Below are positions 8,236 through 15,513 of a DNA stretch of 24,601 nt, piece after piece. Every line of letters begins with the position of its first letter. Position 1 is the first letter of the stretch. This stretch comes from Gammaproteobacteria bacterium (GTDB lineage Bacteria; Pseudomonadota; Gammaproteobacteria; SZUA-229): positions 1 to 24,601 of the forward strand of contig JAPHRB010000170.1 in NCBI GenBank assembly GCA_026197015.1, given 5' to 3'. The notes below the pieces were generated by a model. That model was not told the DNA's origin, did not search any database, and saw only the letters and a list, made by a program, of their open reading frames with translations. The translations under genes were made by a program, and so were the position numbers.

Positions 8236-8559
8236 ATGCATAAGTCAATTGATTCATTTCCAAATGCTCCACAAGGCTGGTCAACAGAGACAGCAGAAGC
8301 TATTGCAAAATCTGATGGTTTTACAATGAGTGACGATCACTGGGAACTGGTAAGCGCTTTGCAGGAGTATTACCATAAAGTGGAACAGCCAAAACTACGT
8401 CAGGTAAAAGACGCCTTAGATGAAAAATTTCATGCCTTAGGAGGCATAAAATATTTACATCAGGTTGTGCCAGCAGGGCCAGTTGCTGAAGGCTGTAAAC
8501 TGGCCGGTTTAGATGTACCGGCGGGGGCAGTCGATCATTCTTTTGGTAGTGTTGCCTGA
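8236..8559 (+). CDS. DsrC/TusE superfamily protein lacking the penultimate Cys
   Basis: The DsrC/TusE family carries sulfur as a persulfide or trisulfide on cysteines of a flexible C-terminal arm, in dissimilatory sulfur metabolism (DsrC) or tRNA thiolation (TusE). This 107-residue protein has the family core (DDHWELVSALQEYYHKVEQ, ALGGIKYLHQVVPAGP) and the arm GCKLAGLDVPAGAV. Cys87 aligns with CysB, but the penultimate CysA (11 residues later) is Ala98, and the chain continues for nine more residues. It should therefore not act as classical DsrC or TusE. The start was taken at ATG 8236 because AGGGAG lies at 8224-8229; an upstream TTG at 8212 is in frame but overlaps that ribosome site. It forms its own short unit between two hairpins. 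Family membership is firm, the role unknown. Confidence 0.88.
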   Translation: MHKSIDSFPNAPQGWSTETAEAIAKSDGFTMSDDHWELVSALQEYYHKVEQPKLRQVKDALDEKFHALGGIKYLHQVVPAGPVAEGCKLAGLDVPAGAVDHSFGSVA

Positions 8560-8587
8560 TAAATAGAAGAAGTCAGGCTTAATTAAT

Positions 8588-8627
8588 GTCAGTCTGTAGT
8601 GTGTGATACGCACTCAGGCTGGCGTTT
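8588..8627 (+). terminator. Strong hairpin after the DsrC-like gene
   Basis: GTCAGTCTG-t-AGTGTG, loop TGATA, CGCACT-CAGGCTGGC (8588-8623) pair over 15 bp (with some G-U) across one bulged T. Only a GTTT follows, so it is terminator-like rather than a classic intrinsic terminator. It lies 28 bp after the stop codon. Confidence 0.55.
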
Positions 8628-8680
8628 GATAAGTCGAAATTTAAATACCTAATAGACTAGTAGTTTCTAATTTCTGTTAG

Positions 8681-8911
8681 AATTTAGCTGGAAATCCATC
8701 GTAAGAAATATTAATTTTTAGATATAGTACATCAATTTAGTTGGTTGTTTAGCGTGATGCTGCAGTTAAACAGCCTGTCCCGCTAAGGTACATCTCCATC
8801 GGGGAAAGACCGCCGATGTTTGGCGCTCTGTCCCCTTAACCCATACCACTAGAAGATGATCAGTGTAGTATTCCGGTGACTTTATACGCAAGTGATTCTA
8901 GAAAGAACTTA
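8681..8911. ncRNA. Conserved duplicated element, copy 1; candidate structured RNA
   Basis: This is one of two direct copies, 231 bp each without net gaps; I count 22 differences by eye (about 90% identity). The centre (about 8783-8832) is identical in both and GC-richer than the AT-rich flanks. All frames contain stops, so it is not protein-coding. If transcribed on + it can form TTAGCG (8749-8754) with CGCTAA (8781-8786), a hairpin CATCGG/CCGATG (8797-8802 / 8813-8818), and CTAGAA (8849-8854) with TTCTAG (8896-8901). TATAGT at 8723-8728 sits where copy 2 has TATAAT. I recognise no known RNA family, and the strand is uncertain. It could instead be a non-RNA repeat such as a miniature element, though no terminal inverted repeats are visible. 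Confidence 0.5.
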
Positions 8912-8950
8912 ACTCGTTCCCATGCTCCTGCGTATGAATGCATAGGACAG
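8911..8950. repeat. Degenerate palindromic repeat between the duplicated elements
   Basis: The segment AACTCGTTCCCATGCTCCTG followed by CGTATGAATGCATAGGACAG reads as a worn version of the common intergenic palindrome with the core CGTTCCCACGCTCC.GCGTGGGAATGCATA. Here the arms TTCCCATGC and GCGTATGAA no longer pair perfectly. It lies exactly at the junction after copy 1 of the duplicated element. The family resemblance is from memory. Confidence 0.45.
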
Positions 8951-8993
8951 CCGTTACCTATCCATCTTAAATTCGCCCATACTAAATGAGCTG

Positions 8994-9224
8994 AAATTAG
9001 CTTGAAACCAATCGTAAGAAATATTAATTCTTAACTATAATGCATCAATTTAGTCGATTGTTTAGCGTGAGTGTCCAGTTAAACAGCCTATCCTGCTAAG
9101 GTACATCTCCATCGGGGAAAGACCGCCGATGTTTGGCGCTCTGTGCCCTTAACCCATACCACTAGAAGATGATCAGTACAGTAGTCCGGTGACTTTATAA
9201 GCAAGTGATTCTAGAAAGAACTTA
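8994..9224. ncRNA. Conserved duplicated element, copy 2; candidate structured RNA
   Basis: Second copy of the 231-bp element, 313 bp downstream of the first. All three candidate helices of copy 1 are kept. In the first, CGCTAA has become TGCTAA (9094-9099), which still pairs with TTAGCG (9062-9067) through a G-U, a change compatible with structure. Differences cluster in the putative loop after GTTTAGCGTGA and in the upstream, promoter-like part, while the central 50 bp are unchanged. A good -10 box, TATAAT, lies at 9036-9041; no clear -35 is visible. Function and strand are unknown. Confidence 0.5.
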
Positions 9225-9452
9225 TCTATGGTGCCGAATCGATTGTGCTAAACAGGAAATTAATCTTTAAGGATTTTCCGGCGTTATCCACTAAAGCTAT
9301 AACATCAACATATTAACTTAACTTCAGGTGCCTGTTTCGGTTTACTGATTAATGTCTTCACCTTTTGTTGTAATAATAAGTGACCATTAGTATTTGTAAC
9401 TTGAATTTAATGCTTTTTCTAAATAATCATACCAGCTGAGAAACAGAAAATT

Positions 9453-9476
9453 ATACCGGGTAAATATACTCGGTAT
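9453..9476. repeat. Perfect hairpin with 10-bp arms
   Basis: ATACCGGGTA, four nucleotides, TACTCGGTAT: 10 bp including one G-U, 190 bp upstream of the FNR-type box. No T-run follows on +. It could be an operator or the end of a transcript coming from the duplicated element. Confidence 0.4.
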
Positions 9477-9515
9477 GTCATGTTGTTATGAGTAGGTATA
9501 TTTTTTAATAAATTA

Positions 9516-9535
9516 TAACTGATAACTGATAACTG
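9516..9535. repeat. Short tandem heptamer repeat (TAACTGA)
   Basis: TAACTGA is repeated nearly three times (TAACTGATAACTGATAACTG). Similar runs occur as intergenic repeats in many bacteria; nothing ties it to a function here. Confidence 0.6.
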
Positions 9536-9665
9536 TGATTTATTTTAGTGCATAAGTTTCTAATGTTAACGTTGAGGTTTAAATAATATAGTTATTATCT
9601 AATTATTTTTTAAAGCTTAATTTACAGTGAATAGCAGAATAAATAATATATAAGGCGCAACTAAT

Positions 9666-9679
9666 TTGATCCATATCAA
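9666..9679 (+). promoter_or_regulatory. FNR/CRP-family box upstream of napF
   Basis: TTGATCCATATCAA matches the FNR consensus TTGAT-N4-ATCAA perfectly. Its centre is about 84 bp before the napF start codon. A weak -10 (TTTACT, 9701-9706) sits at the distance expected for a class II activated promoter with the box centred near -41.5; TAATAT at 9693-9698 is an alternative. This predicts anaerobic induction of nap. A related regulator of the FNR family (for example DNR or ANR) would read the same site. Confidence 0.8.
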
Positions 9680-9756
9680 AGCCATACTGTTCTAATATGT
9701 TTTACTTAACTTAATAATAGTGTTAGCCGAAAAGTCGTCAAAGACGAGAGGGCAAA

Positions 9757-10326
9757 TTGAAAACACAAGCATTAAATCGTAAACAGTTTCTTCAAGGAAA
9801 ATTCAAAGGTGAATTAGTCCTTCGACCTCCCTGGTCGAAACAAGAAGCTACATTTATAGATATATGCACGCGCTGTTTTAAATGTGCTGAATCCTGTACG
9901 TCTAATCTTATTGTGAAAGGTTCAGGTGGATTTCCCGAAATGAGTTTTCTTCGTCAGGGCTGTGACTATTGCGAAGCATGTGTGCAAGCGTGCCCTGAAT
10001 CTGCATTATCTCTTACTCAAGAAAACCACTTGTATCCATGGTCTCAAAAAGCTTTTATTAATCAACAGTGTTTCGCTGCTCAGGGCATTGCATGCCGGTC
10101 CTGTGGTGAAGTGTGTGAAACAGATGCTATTCAAATAGAAATAAAATTAGGTGGGATTAGTGAGTTGCGTATTAACGCTGCCGCTTGTAATGGCTGTGGT
10201 GAGTGTATTCATGTATGCCCAGCACATGCATTAGAAATTCAGAAAAAGAATACTTTAAACATGTCAGAGAATAATTCTGACGGTAATTACCCAGTTAGCA
10301 AAATTCCATGTGGAGAGAACCTATGA
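9757..10326 (+). CDS. napF: Ferredoxin-type protein NapF
   Basis: Cytoplasmic iron-sulfur protein thought to help mature or protect NapA before export. The 189-residue protein has four cysteine clusters: CTRCFKCAESC, CDYCEACVQACP, an ACRSCGEVC group and CNGCGECIHVCP. The last three are the usual NapF complement of [4Fe-4S] sites. No signal peptide is present, consistent with a cytoplasmic location. The start is a TTG, chosen because no in-frame ATG precedes the first cluster and GAGAGGG lies four bases upstream (9746-9752). The stop overlaps the napD start (ATGA). First gene of napFDAGHBC. Confidence 0.93.
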   Translation: MKTQALNRKQFLQGKFKGELVLRPPWSKQEATFIDICTRCFKCAESCTSNLIVKGSGGFPEMSFLRQGCDYCEACVQACPESALSLTQENHLYPWSQKAFINQQCFAAQGIACRSCGEVCETDAIQIEIKLGGISELRINAAACNGCGECIHVCPAHALEIQKKNTLNMSENNSDGNYPVSKIPCGENL

Positions 10327-10619
10327 GTAGATACAATATTTGCAGTGCATTAGTGCATGCAACACAGAACAAAATTGATTCTGTAAAGATGATACTAGAG
10401 GCTCAACCGGGCGTAGAGGTGCATGCGAAATCTGAAGATGGACGTTTAATCGTTACTATTGAAGATGAAGATCGCAAACAGGTAGGTGATCGAATCATGG
10501 GGTTTTATGAAATTGATGGTGTGTTGTCGGCTTCGATGATATACCAGTTTAGTGATGATGAATTTAATGAACAGGAAATTATCGAATTACAATCTACTGA
10601 AGAGAGGATGTCAGCATGA
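10323..10619 (+). CDS. napD: NapA maturation chaperone NapD
   Basis: Small cytoplasmic chaperone that binds the twin-arginine signal peptide of NapA and holds back export until the cofactor is loaded. The 98-residue product begins MSRYNICSALVHATQNKIDS, matching the beta-alpha-beta ferredoxin-like fold of NapD (SALVHA near the N-terminus, a central GRLIVTIEDED strand). The start at ATG 10323 was chosen because GGAGAG precedes it and it gives a 4-nt ATGA overlap with napF; an ATG 15 bases earlier lacks a site. It ends in another ATGA overlap with napA. Confidence 0.93.
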   Translation: MSRYNICSALVHATQNKIDSVKMILEAQPGVEVHAKSEDGRLIVTIEDEDRKQVGDRIMGFYEIDGVLSASMIYQFSDDEFNEQEIIELQSTEERMSA

Positions 10620-13153
10620 AAATGACACGACGTGAATTTGTGAAGAATAATGCAATAGCAGCCACTGCTACTGCTGCTGGTGTAACCATACCCGGCATTA
10701 AAGATGTGCTGGCAGTCTCTGAAGATAAAATTAGATGGGATAAAGCACCCTGTCGTTTTTGTGGTACCGGTTGCTCGGTATTAGTCGGCACACAAAACGA
10801 TAAAATAGTGGCGACTCAGGGTGATCCTGATGCACCGGTTAATCGTGGTTTAAATTGCATTAAAGGTTACTTTCTTTCAAAAATTATGTACGGAAAAGAT
10901 CGTTTAACCAAACCGTTATTAAGAAAAACTAACGGTGTATATGATAAAGAAGGTGAGTTTGAAGAAGTAAGTTGGGATGAAGCATTCGATATCATGGCGG
11001 TTAAGTGGAAAGAAGCGCTTAAAAATGATATGGCTGCAAACAAAGGTAAACCTGCAGATAAAATTACTTCTACTGTCGGTATGTTTGGCTCAGGTCAATG
11101 GACTATTTTTGAAGGTTATGCTGCATCAAAATTAATGAAAGCAGGTTTTCGCTCTAATCACATCGATCCTAACGCGCGTCATTGTATGGCATCTGCGGTT
11201 GGTGCGTTTATACGTGGTTTTGGGTCAGATGAGCCTATGGGCTGTTACGATGATTTAGAACACGCCGATGCATTTGTGTTATGGGGTTCTAACATGGCAG
11301 AAATGCACCCTATTTTATGGACACGTATTACCGATACACGTTTAACTAAGAAAGATAGTGAAGTACACGTTTTATCAACATTCAAACATCGTAGTTTTGA
11401 TTTAGCTGATAATGGTATGGTATTTACACCACAAACCGATATGGTTATTCTGAATTACATTGCAAATTATATTATTCAAAATAAAGCATACAATAAAAGC
11501 TTTATGGATAAACATGTAAACTTCAAAAAAACCACAACAGATATTGGTTATGGTTTACGTCCTGAGCATGAGCTTGAGAAAAAGAGAACAGGCACAGGTG
11601 GAAAATTAAGTGGTATTTCATTTGAAGAGTATGCAAAGAGTGTTGAAAAATACACACTAGAGTATGCAAGTAAATTGTCCGGTGTTCCTGAGAAAAATTT
11701 ATTACGTTTAGCAAAGCTTTATGCACATCCTACTAAGAAAATTACTTCGTTATGGACCATGGGTTTCAATCAGCATACACGTGGTGTATGGACAAATGGT
11801 TTAATGTATAACGTACATTTATTAACTGGAAAAATTTCACAACCCGGTAATGGGCCATTCTCGTTAACTGGTCAGCCTTCTGCTTGTGGTACGGCTCGTG
11901 AAGTGGGTACATTCTCTCATCGTTTACCTGCCGACTACGTAGTTAAGAAAAAAGCACATCGTGATTTTGCGGAAAAGATTTGGGAATTACCTGAAGGTAC
12001 TATTCCAGGTAAGCCTGGTTATCATGCGGTTTTGCAAAATCGTATGTTGAAAGACAGCAAACTTAATGTTTACTGGGTAATGTGTAATAACAATGTGCAG
12101 GCTGCGGCTAACCTTAATGAAGAAACCATGCCGGGTTATCGTAATCCAGATAACTTTATTGTTACTTCTGATCCTTATCCGACGGTTACTGCAATTGCAT
12201 CAGATTTGATCTTACCAACATCAATGTGGACTGAAAAAGAAGGTGCTTATGGTAATGCGGAACGTCGTACACAGTTCTGGCGTCAGCAGGTAAGTGCACC
12301 GGGTGAATCTAAATCTGATTTATGGCAATTAATGGAATTTTCTAAACGCTTCAAAATGGAAGAAGTATGGCCGGCTGATTTATTAGCGAAGTCACCACAA
12401 TATAAAGGGAAAACTTTATTTAATGTTCTATTTGAAAACGGACAGGTTAATAAATTTAAGAAACAAGTTGTAACGGATGACCGGGGTAATAAATATCAAA
12501 ATGATGAAATGGAAGATTTTGGTTTCTATCCGCAAAAAGGTTTATTCGAAGAGTATCGACGCTTTCAGTTAGAAGGGGTTAAAAAAGGCCATGAGCAAGC
12601 TGACTTTGATACCTACCATAAAGTGCGTGGTTTGAGGTGGCCGGTTGTCAATGGCAAAGAAACATTATGGCGTTATGCAGAAGGTTATGATTCGTATGTT
12701 AAAAAAGGTGAAGGTTTTAAGTTTTACGGTCAAAAAGATGGTCGTGCAAATATTATCACAGCACCTTATGAGCCAGCAGCAGAAAGCCCTGATGCAGAAT
12801 ACGATTTGTGGTTATCAACCGGTCGTGTATTAGAGCATTGGCACTCAGGTTCTATGACTCGTCGTGTTCCAGAGTTATATCGTGCATTTCCTGATGCCGT
12901 AGTATTTATGCATCCTGAAGATGCTAAAGCACGTGGTTTGCGGCGTGGTTTAACCGCTAAAATAATCTCTCGTCGTGGAGAAGTTGAATGTCAGGTTGAA
13001 ACTCGTGGACGTAATAGGCCGCCAAAAGGTCTGGTATTTGTTCCCTGGTTTGATGCTGGTCGTTTGATTAATAAGGTAACACTTGATGCGACTGATCCGC
13101 TTTCAAAAGAAACAGATTACAAGAAGTGTGCCATTAAAATCGAAAAGGCTTGA
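10616..13153 (+). CDS. napA: Periplasmic nitrate reductase catalytic subunit NapA
   Basis: Reduces nitrate to nitrite in the periplasm with a Mo-bis-MGD cofactor and one [4Fe-4S] cluster. The 845-residue precursor begins with a Tat signal (MTRREFVKNNAIAATATAAG, twin arginine at residues 5-6). The cluster ligands are Cys46, Cys49, Cys53 and Cys81 (CRFCGTGC ... GLNCIKG). The molybdenum ligand is Cys190 in NARHCMASAVG, as expected for NapA rather than an Asp-ligated NarG or a selenocysteine enzyme. The C-terminal molybdopterin-binding region (LWLSTGRVLEHWHSGSMTRR) is present. Length is normal (E. coli NapA is about 828). The start overlaps napD by ATGA. A repeat-filled 149-bp gap separates it from napG. 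Confidence 0.97.
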   Translation: MKMTRREFVKNNAIAATATAAGVTIPGIKDVLAVSEDKIRWDKAPCRFCGTGCSVLVGTQNDKIVATQGDPDAPVNRGLNCIKGYFLSKIMYGKDRLTKPLLRKTNGVYDKEGEFEEVSWDEAFDIMAVKWKEALKNDMAANKGKPADKITSTVGMFGSGQWTIFEGYAASKLMKAGFRSNHIDPNARHCMASAVGAFIRGFGSDEPMGCYDDLEHADAFVLWGSNMAEMHPILWTRITDTRLTKKDSEVHVLSTFKHRSFDLADNGMVFTPQTDMVILNYIANYIIQNKAYNKSFMDKHVNFKKTTTDIGYGLRPEHELEKKRTGTGGKLSGISFEEYAKSVEKYTLEYASKLSGVPEKNLLRLAKLYAHPTKKITSLWTMGFNQHTRGVWTNGLMYNVHLLTGKISQPGNGPFSLTGQPSACGTAREVGTFSHRLPADYVVKKKAHRDFAEKIWELPEGTIPGKPGYHAVLQNRMLKDSKLNVYWVMCNNNVQAAANLNEETMPGYRNPDNFIVTSDPYPTVTAIASDLILPTSMWTEKEGAYGNAERRTQFWRQQVSAPGESKSDLWQLMEFSKRFKMEEVWPADLLAKSPQYKGKTLFNVLFENGQVNKFKKQVVTDDRGNKYQNDEMEDFGFYPQKGLFEEYRRFQLEGVKKGHEQADFDTYHKVRGLRWPVVNGKETLWRYAEGYDSYVKKGEGFKFYGQKDGRANIITAPYEPAAESPDAEYDLWLSTGRVLEHWHSGSMTRRVPELYRAFPDAVVFMHPEDAKARGLRRGLTAKIISRRGEVECQVETRGRNRPPKGLVFVPWFDAGRLINKVTLDATDPLSKETDYKKCAIKIEKA

Positions 13154-13159
13154 AAAGAT

Positions 13160-13259
13160 AGTCGTAAGTCAGAAGTCGTCAGTCTTAAGTCAAAAGCATA
13201 AAAAACAGGCGAAGCCTGATTGCTTTGACTTACGACTTAAGACTTAAGATTTAGGACTT
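13160..13259. repeat. Long palindromic repeat between napA and napG
   Basis: A left arm of about 39 bp (AGTCGTAAGTCAGAAGTCGT...) and a right arm (...CTTAAGACTTAAGATTTAGG) are imperfect inverted copies. Both are built of repeated AAGTC/GACTT words, the well-known 'GTCGTAAGTCTTAAGTC' kind of intergenic repeat. At the apex is a perfect stem-loop, CAGGC-GAA-GCCTG (13206-13218). In the nap mRNA this would form a long hairpin splitting napFDA from napGHBC. Confidence 0.75.
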
Positions 13260-13302
13260 CTTTCAGAACATGCGAATAAGAATTAACCGGATATATAGTT
13301 AA

Positions 13303-14142
13303 GTGAGTAGCACAACCAACAAAACATTACAAAGCCGTCGCCGTTTTCTGGAGAACATTTCCAGAGCGGCTGGTGGTGCTGCCTTGTTTGGAATTGGTTT
13401 AGGTTTGTATTCACAACAGTCTAAATCTTTACCTTCTACCGCTATTCGTCCACCGGGTGTTGATAATGAGGGTGACTTTTTATCAGCATGTGTGCGTTGT
13501 GGTTTATGTGTACGTGACTGCCCTTATGACACATTAAAACTTTCCAGTCTGGGTGAAAACGTAACATTAGGTACACCTTATTTTGACGCAAGAAAAATCC
13601 CCTGTGAAATGTGTGAAGATATTCCCTGTGTTAAAGCCTGCCCAACAGGTGCGCTAGATCCTGAGTTAACCAATATTGATGATGCACGTATGGGTTTAGC
13701 TGTATTAATAGATCAGGAAGCCTGTATTGCATTTCAGGGTTTACGTTGTGAAGTTTGTTATAACGTTTGCCCGGTTAGAGATAAAGCAATATCTATCAAT
13801 CGCTCGCATAATATTCGCACTGGTAAACATGCTTTATTTATTCCAGTAGTGCATTCATCCGATTGCACAGGCTGTGGTAAATGTGAACATGCCTGTATTT
13901 TAGAAGAAGCGGCAATTAAAGTATTACCTACAAAACTCGCTAAAGGTGAGTTAGGTCATCATTATCGTTTAAGCTGGGAAGAAAAAGACAAAGCGGGAAA
14001 AAGTCTGGTGACTCCAGATTTAGAGCATAAATATAATTTACCTGAAGGAACACGTTACGATTACGAAGGTGAAGGTTTAATACAACCAGAGGTTACGCCA
14101 TTTAATGAAAGCGCTATTGATCGCTTGAATAAAGGCAGATAG
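13303..14142 (+). CDS. napG: Ferredoxin-type quinol dehydrogenase subunit NapG
   Basis: Periplasmic four-cluster iron-sulfur protein that works with NapH to take electrons from quinol towards NapC/NapB. The 279-residue precursor has a Tat signal (LQSRRRFLENISRAAGGAAL, arginines at 12-14). Four cysteine groups follow: CVRCGLCVRDCP, CEMCEDIPCVKACP, CEVCYNVCP with an upstream Cys, and CTGCGKCEHAC, i.e. four [4Fe-4S] centres as in MauM/NapG. The start codon is GTG with no clear ribosome site (upstream ATATATAGTTAA). The long hairpin just upstream may affect initiation. A TATG-spaced start of napH follows 5 bp after the stop. Confidence 0.95.
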   Translation: MSSTTNKTLQSRRRFLENISRAAGGAALFGIGLGLYSQQSKSLPSTAIRPPGVDNEGDFLSACVRCGLCVRDCPYDTLKLSSLGENVTLGTPYFDARKIPCEMCEDIPCVKACPTGALDPELTNIDDARMGLAVLIDQEACIAFQGLRCEVCYNVCPVRDKAISINRSHNIRTGKHALFIPVVHSSDCTGCGKCEHACILEEAAIKVLPTKLAKGELGHHYRLSWEEKDKAGKSLVTPDLEHKYNLPEGTRYDYEGEGLIQPEVTPFNESAIDRLNKGR

Positions 14143-14147
14143 TAAGT

Positions 14148-15005
14148 ATGGCCAAAAATATTAATAAAGTAATTGGTCAGGATGCAGTTATAAAAAAAGG
14201 TTGGTTACTAGCTCATAAATGGTTATTACTCAGACGTATTAGCCAGTTAAGCATTATAGGTTTATTTTTACTAGGACCAGTATTTGGAATATGGTTTATA
14301 AAAGGTAATATGTCGTCTAGTTTGGTACTGGATACGCTTTCGTTAACTGATCCATTTGTTTTTTTACAAACTTTATTTACAGGTTATTTGCCGGAGATGA
14401 CAGTCATAAGCGGCGCAGTAATTGTCGCTTTATTTTATTTTATTCTAGGTGGCAGGGTGTATTGCTCATGGGTTTGCCCAATTAATATAATAACGGATGC
14501 TGCAGACTGGTTAAGAAGGGTATTAAAAATAAAAACATCGTTAAGTTTTTCAAGAATGGGGCGTTATGGTTTGTTGCTGGTTTCATTAGTTCTGGCTTCA
14601 CTAAGCGGAGTGCTTGTCTGGGAATTAGTAAACCCGGTAACCATGATACAAAGAGAAATAGTCTTTGCAATGGGTTACTCCTGGTTGTTAATTGTGGGTA
14701 TATTTATTTTAGATGCGTTTGTTAGTCGTCGTGCATGGTGCGGTCATCTATGCCCAATGGGAGCATTTTATAGCCTGCTTGGGCGGGTAAGCATAATAAA
14801 AGTAAATGCAATTAATCGTGATTCGTGTAATGACTGTATGGATTGCTATGCAGTTTGTCCGGAGCCACAGGTAATAAAACCCGCATTGAAAGGCAATGTT
14901 ACAAGTAGCCCTGTTATTAATTCCGGGAACTGTACAAACTGTGCTCGATGCATTGATGTGTGCGCCGAAAATGTATTTACAATAAAACATAGATTTATAA
15001 ACTAA
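14148..15005 (+). CDS. napH: Quinol dehydrogenase membrane subunit NapH
   Basis: Inner-membrane quinol-oxidising partner of NapG. The 285-residue protein has four transmembrane segments. Two conserved loop motifs, YCSWVCPIN and WCGHLCPMG, are essential in the NapH/NosR/CcoG family. The C-terminal cytoplasmic ferredoxin domain has two [4Fe-4S] motifs (CNDCMDCYAVCP and CTNCARCIDVC). The length matches E. coli NapH (about 287). The next gene, napB, starts 48 bp downstream. Confidence 0.95.
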   Translation: MAKNINKVIGQDAVIKKGWLLAHKWLLLRRISQLSIIGLFLLGPVFGIWFIKGNMSSSLVLDTLSLTDPFVFLQTLFTGYLPEMTVISGAVIVALFYFILGGRVYCSWVCPINIITDAADWLRRVLKIKTSLSFSRMGRYGLLLVSLVLASLSGVLVWELVNPVTMIQREIVFAMGYSWLLIVGIFILDAFVSRRAWCGHLCPMGAFYSLLGRVSIIKVNAINRDSCNDCMDCYAVCPEPQVIKPALKGNVTSSPVINSGNCTNCARCIDVCAENVFTIKHRFIN

Positions 15006-15053
15006 AACCAACTTCACGATTTGTTTCTTAACTTCTCAGGGGGAGTTACACTT

Positions 15054-15497
15054 ATGAAAAATTCAATTTTAGCAGGGTTAATACTGATAGGTTCGTCAGT
15101 GCTCATATCTACAACCTCGGCTGCAGGTGAAGTCAATTCATTGCGCGGTTCAGCAAGCATTGATGCACCATCTAATGAAGTTATCAATAAACGTAATATT
15201 AATGATCGAGCGCCAATTTCGCGTGATTATCTACAACAACCACCTTTGATACCACATAGAACTAAAGGTTATAAAATTAATATGAAATTTAATAAATGTT
15301 TAACCTGTCATAGTTGGGCAAATTATCAAAAAGCAGGTGCCACGAAGATATCTCAAACACATTTTTCCGGACGAGATGGTGAAGCTATGTCAAATGTTGC
15401 TCCAAGAAGATACTTCTGTAATCAATGCCATGTTCCACAGGCGGATGCTAAACCATTGGTCGAAAACAATTTTCAACCAGTAAAAACTATTCATTAA
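15054..15497 (+). CDS. napB: Periplasmic dihaem cytochrome c NapB
   Basis: Electron-transfer subunit that pairs with NapA. The 147-residue precursor has a Sec signal peptide (MKNSILAGLILIGSSVLIST, cleavage near SAAGEV) and two haem-binding motifs, CLTCH (Cys82-His86) and CNQCH (Cys122-His126). The 'SRDYLQQPPLIPHRTKGYK' stretch is typical of NapB. The start was placed at ATG 15054, 8 bases after GGGGGAG; an earlier in-frame ATG at 15021 would add 11 residues ahead of the signal peptide and lacks such a site. Its haems require the Ccm system encoded upstream. Confidence 0.95.
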   Translation: MKNSILAGLILIGSSVLISTTSAAGEVNSLRGSASIDAPSNEVINKRNINDRAPISRDYLQQPPLIPHRTKGYKINMKFNKCLTCHSWANYQKAGATKISQTHFSGRDGEAMSNVAPRRYFCNQCHVPQADAKPLVENNFQPVKTIH

Positions 15498-15513
15498 AAT
15501 AAAGGGTGCAACA

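Larger units (their letters stand above)
8560..9756. other. Gene-free 1.2-kb region between the dsrC-like gene and nap
   Basis: No credible coding frame was found on either strand. The stretch holds a hairpin (8588-8627), two copies of a conserved 231-bp element (8681-8911 and 8994-9224), a degenerate palindromic repeat (8911-8950), a hairpin (9453-9476), a heptamer repeat (9516-9535) and the nap promoter with its FNR-type box (9666-9679). The segment 9225-9450 shows nothing recognisable. Confidence 0.7.

Noticed and set aside
8681..9224. CRISPR-like array
   Set aside because: There are only two long (231-bp) copies with 82 bp between them; no short regular repeats or spacers and no cas genes.
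8681..9224. Insertion sequence or MITE
   Set aside because: No transposase frame, no terminal inverted repeats and no target duplications were seen around either copy; not fully excluded.
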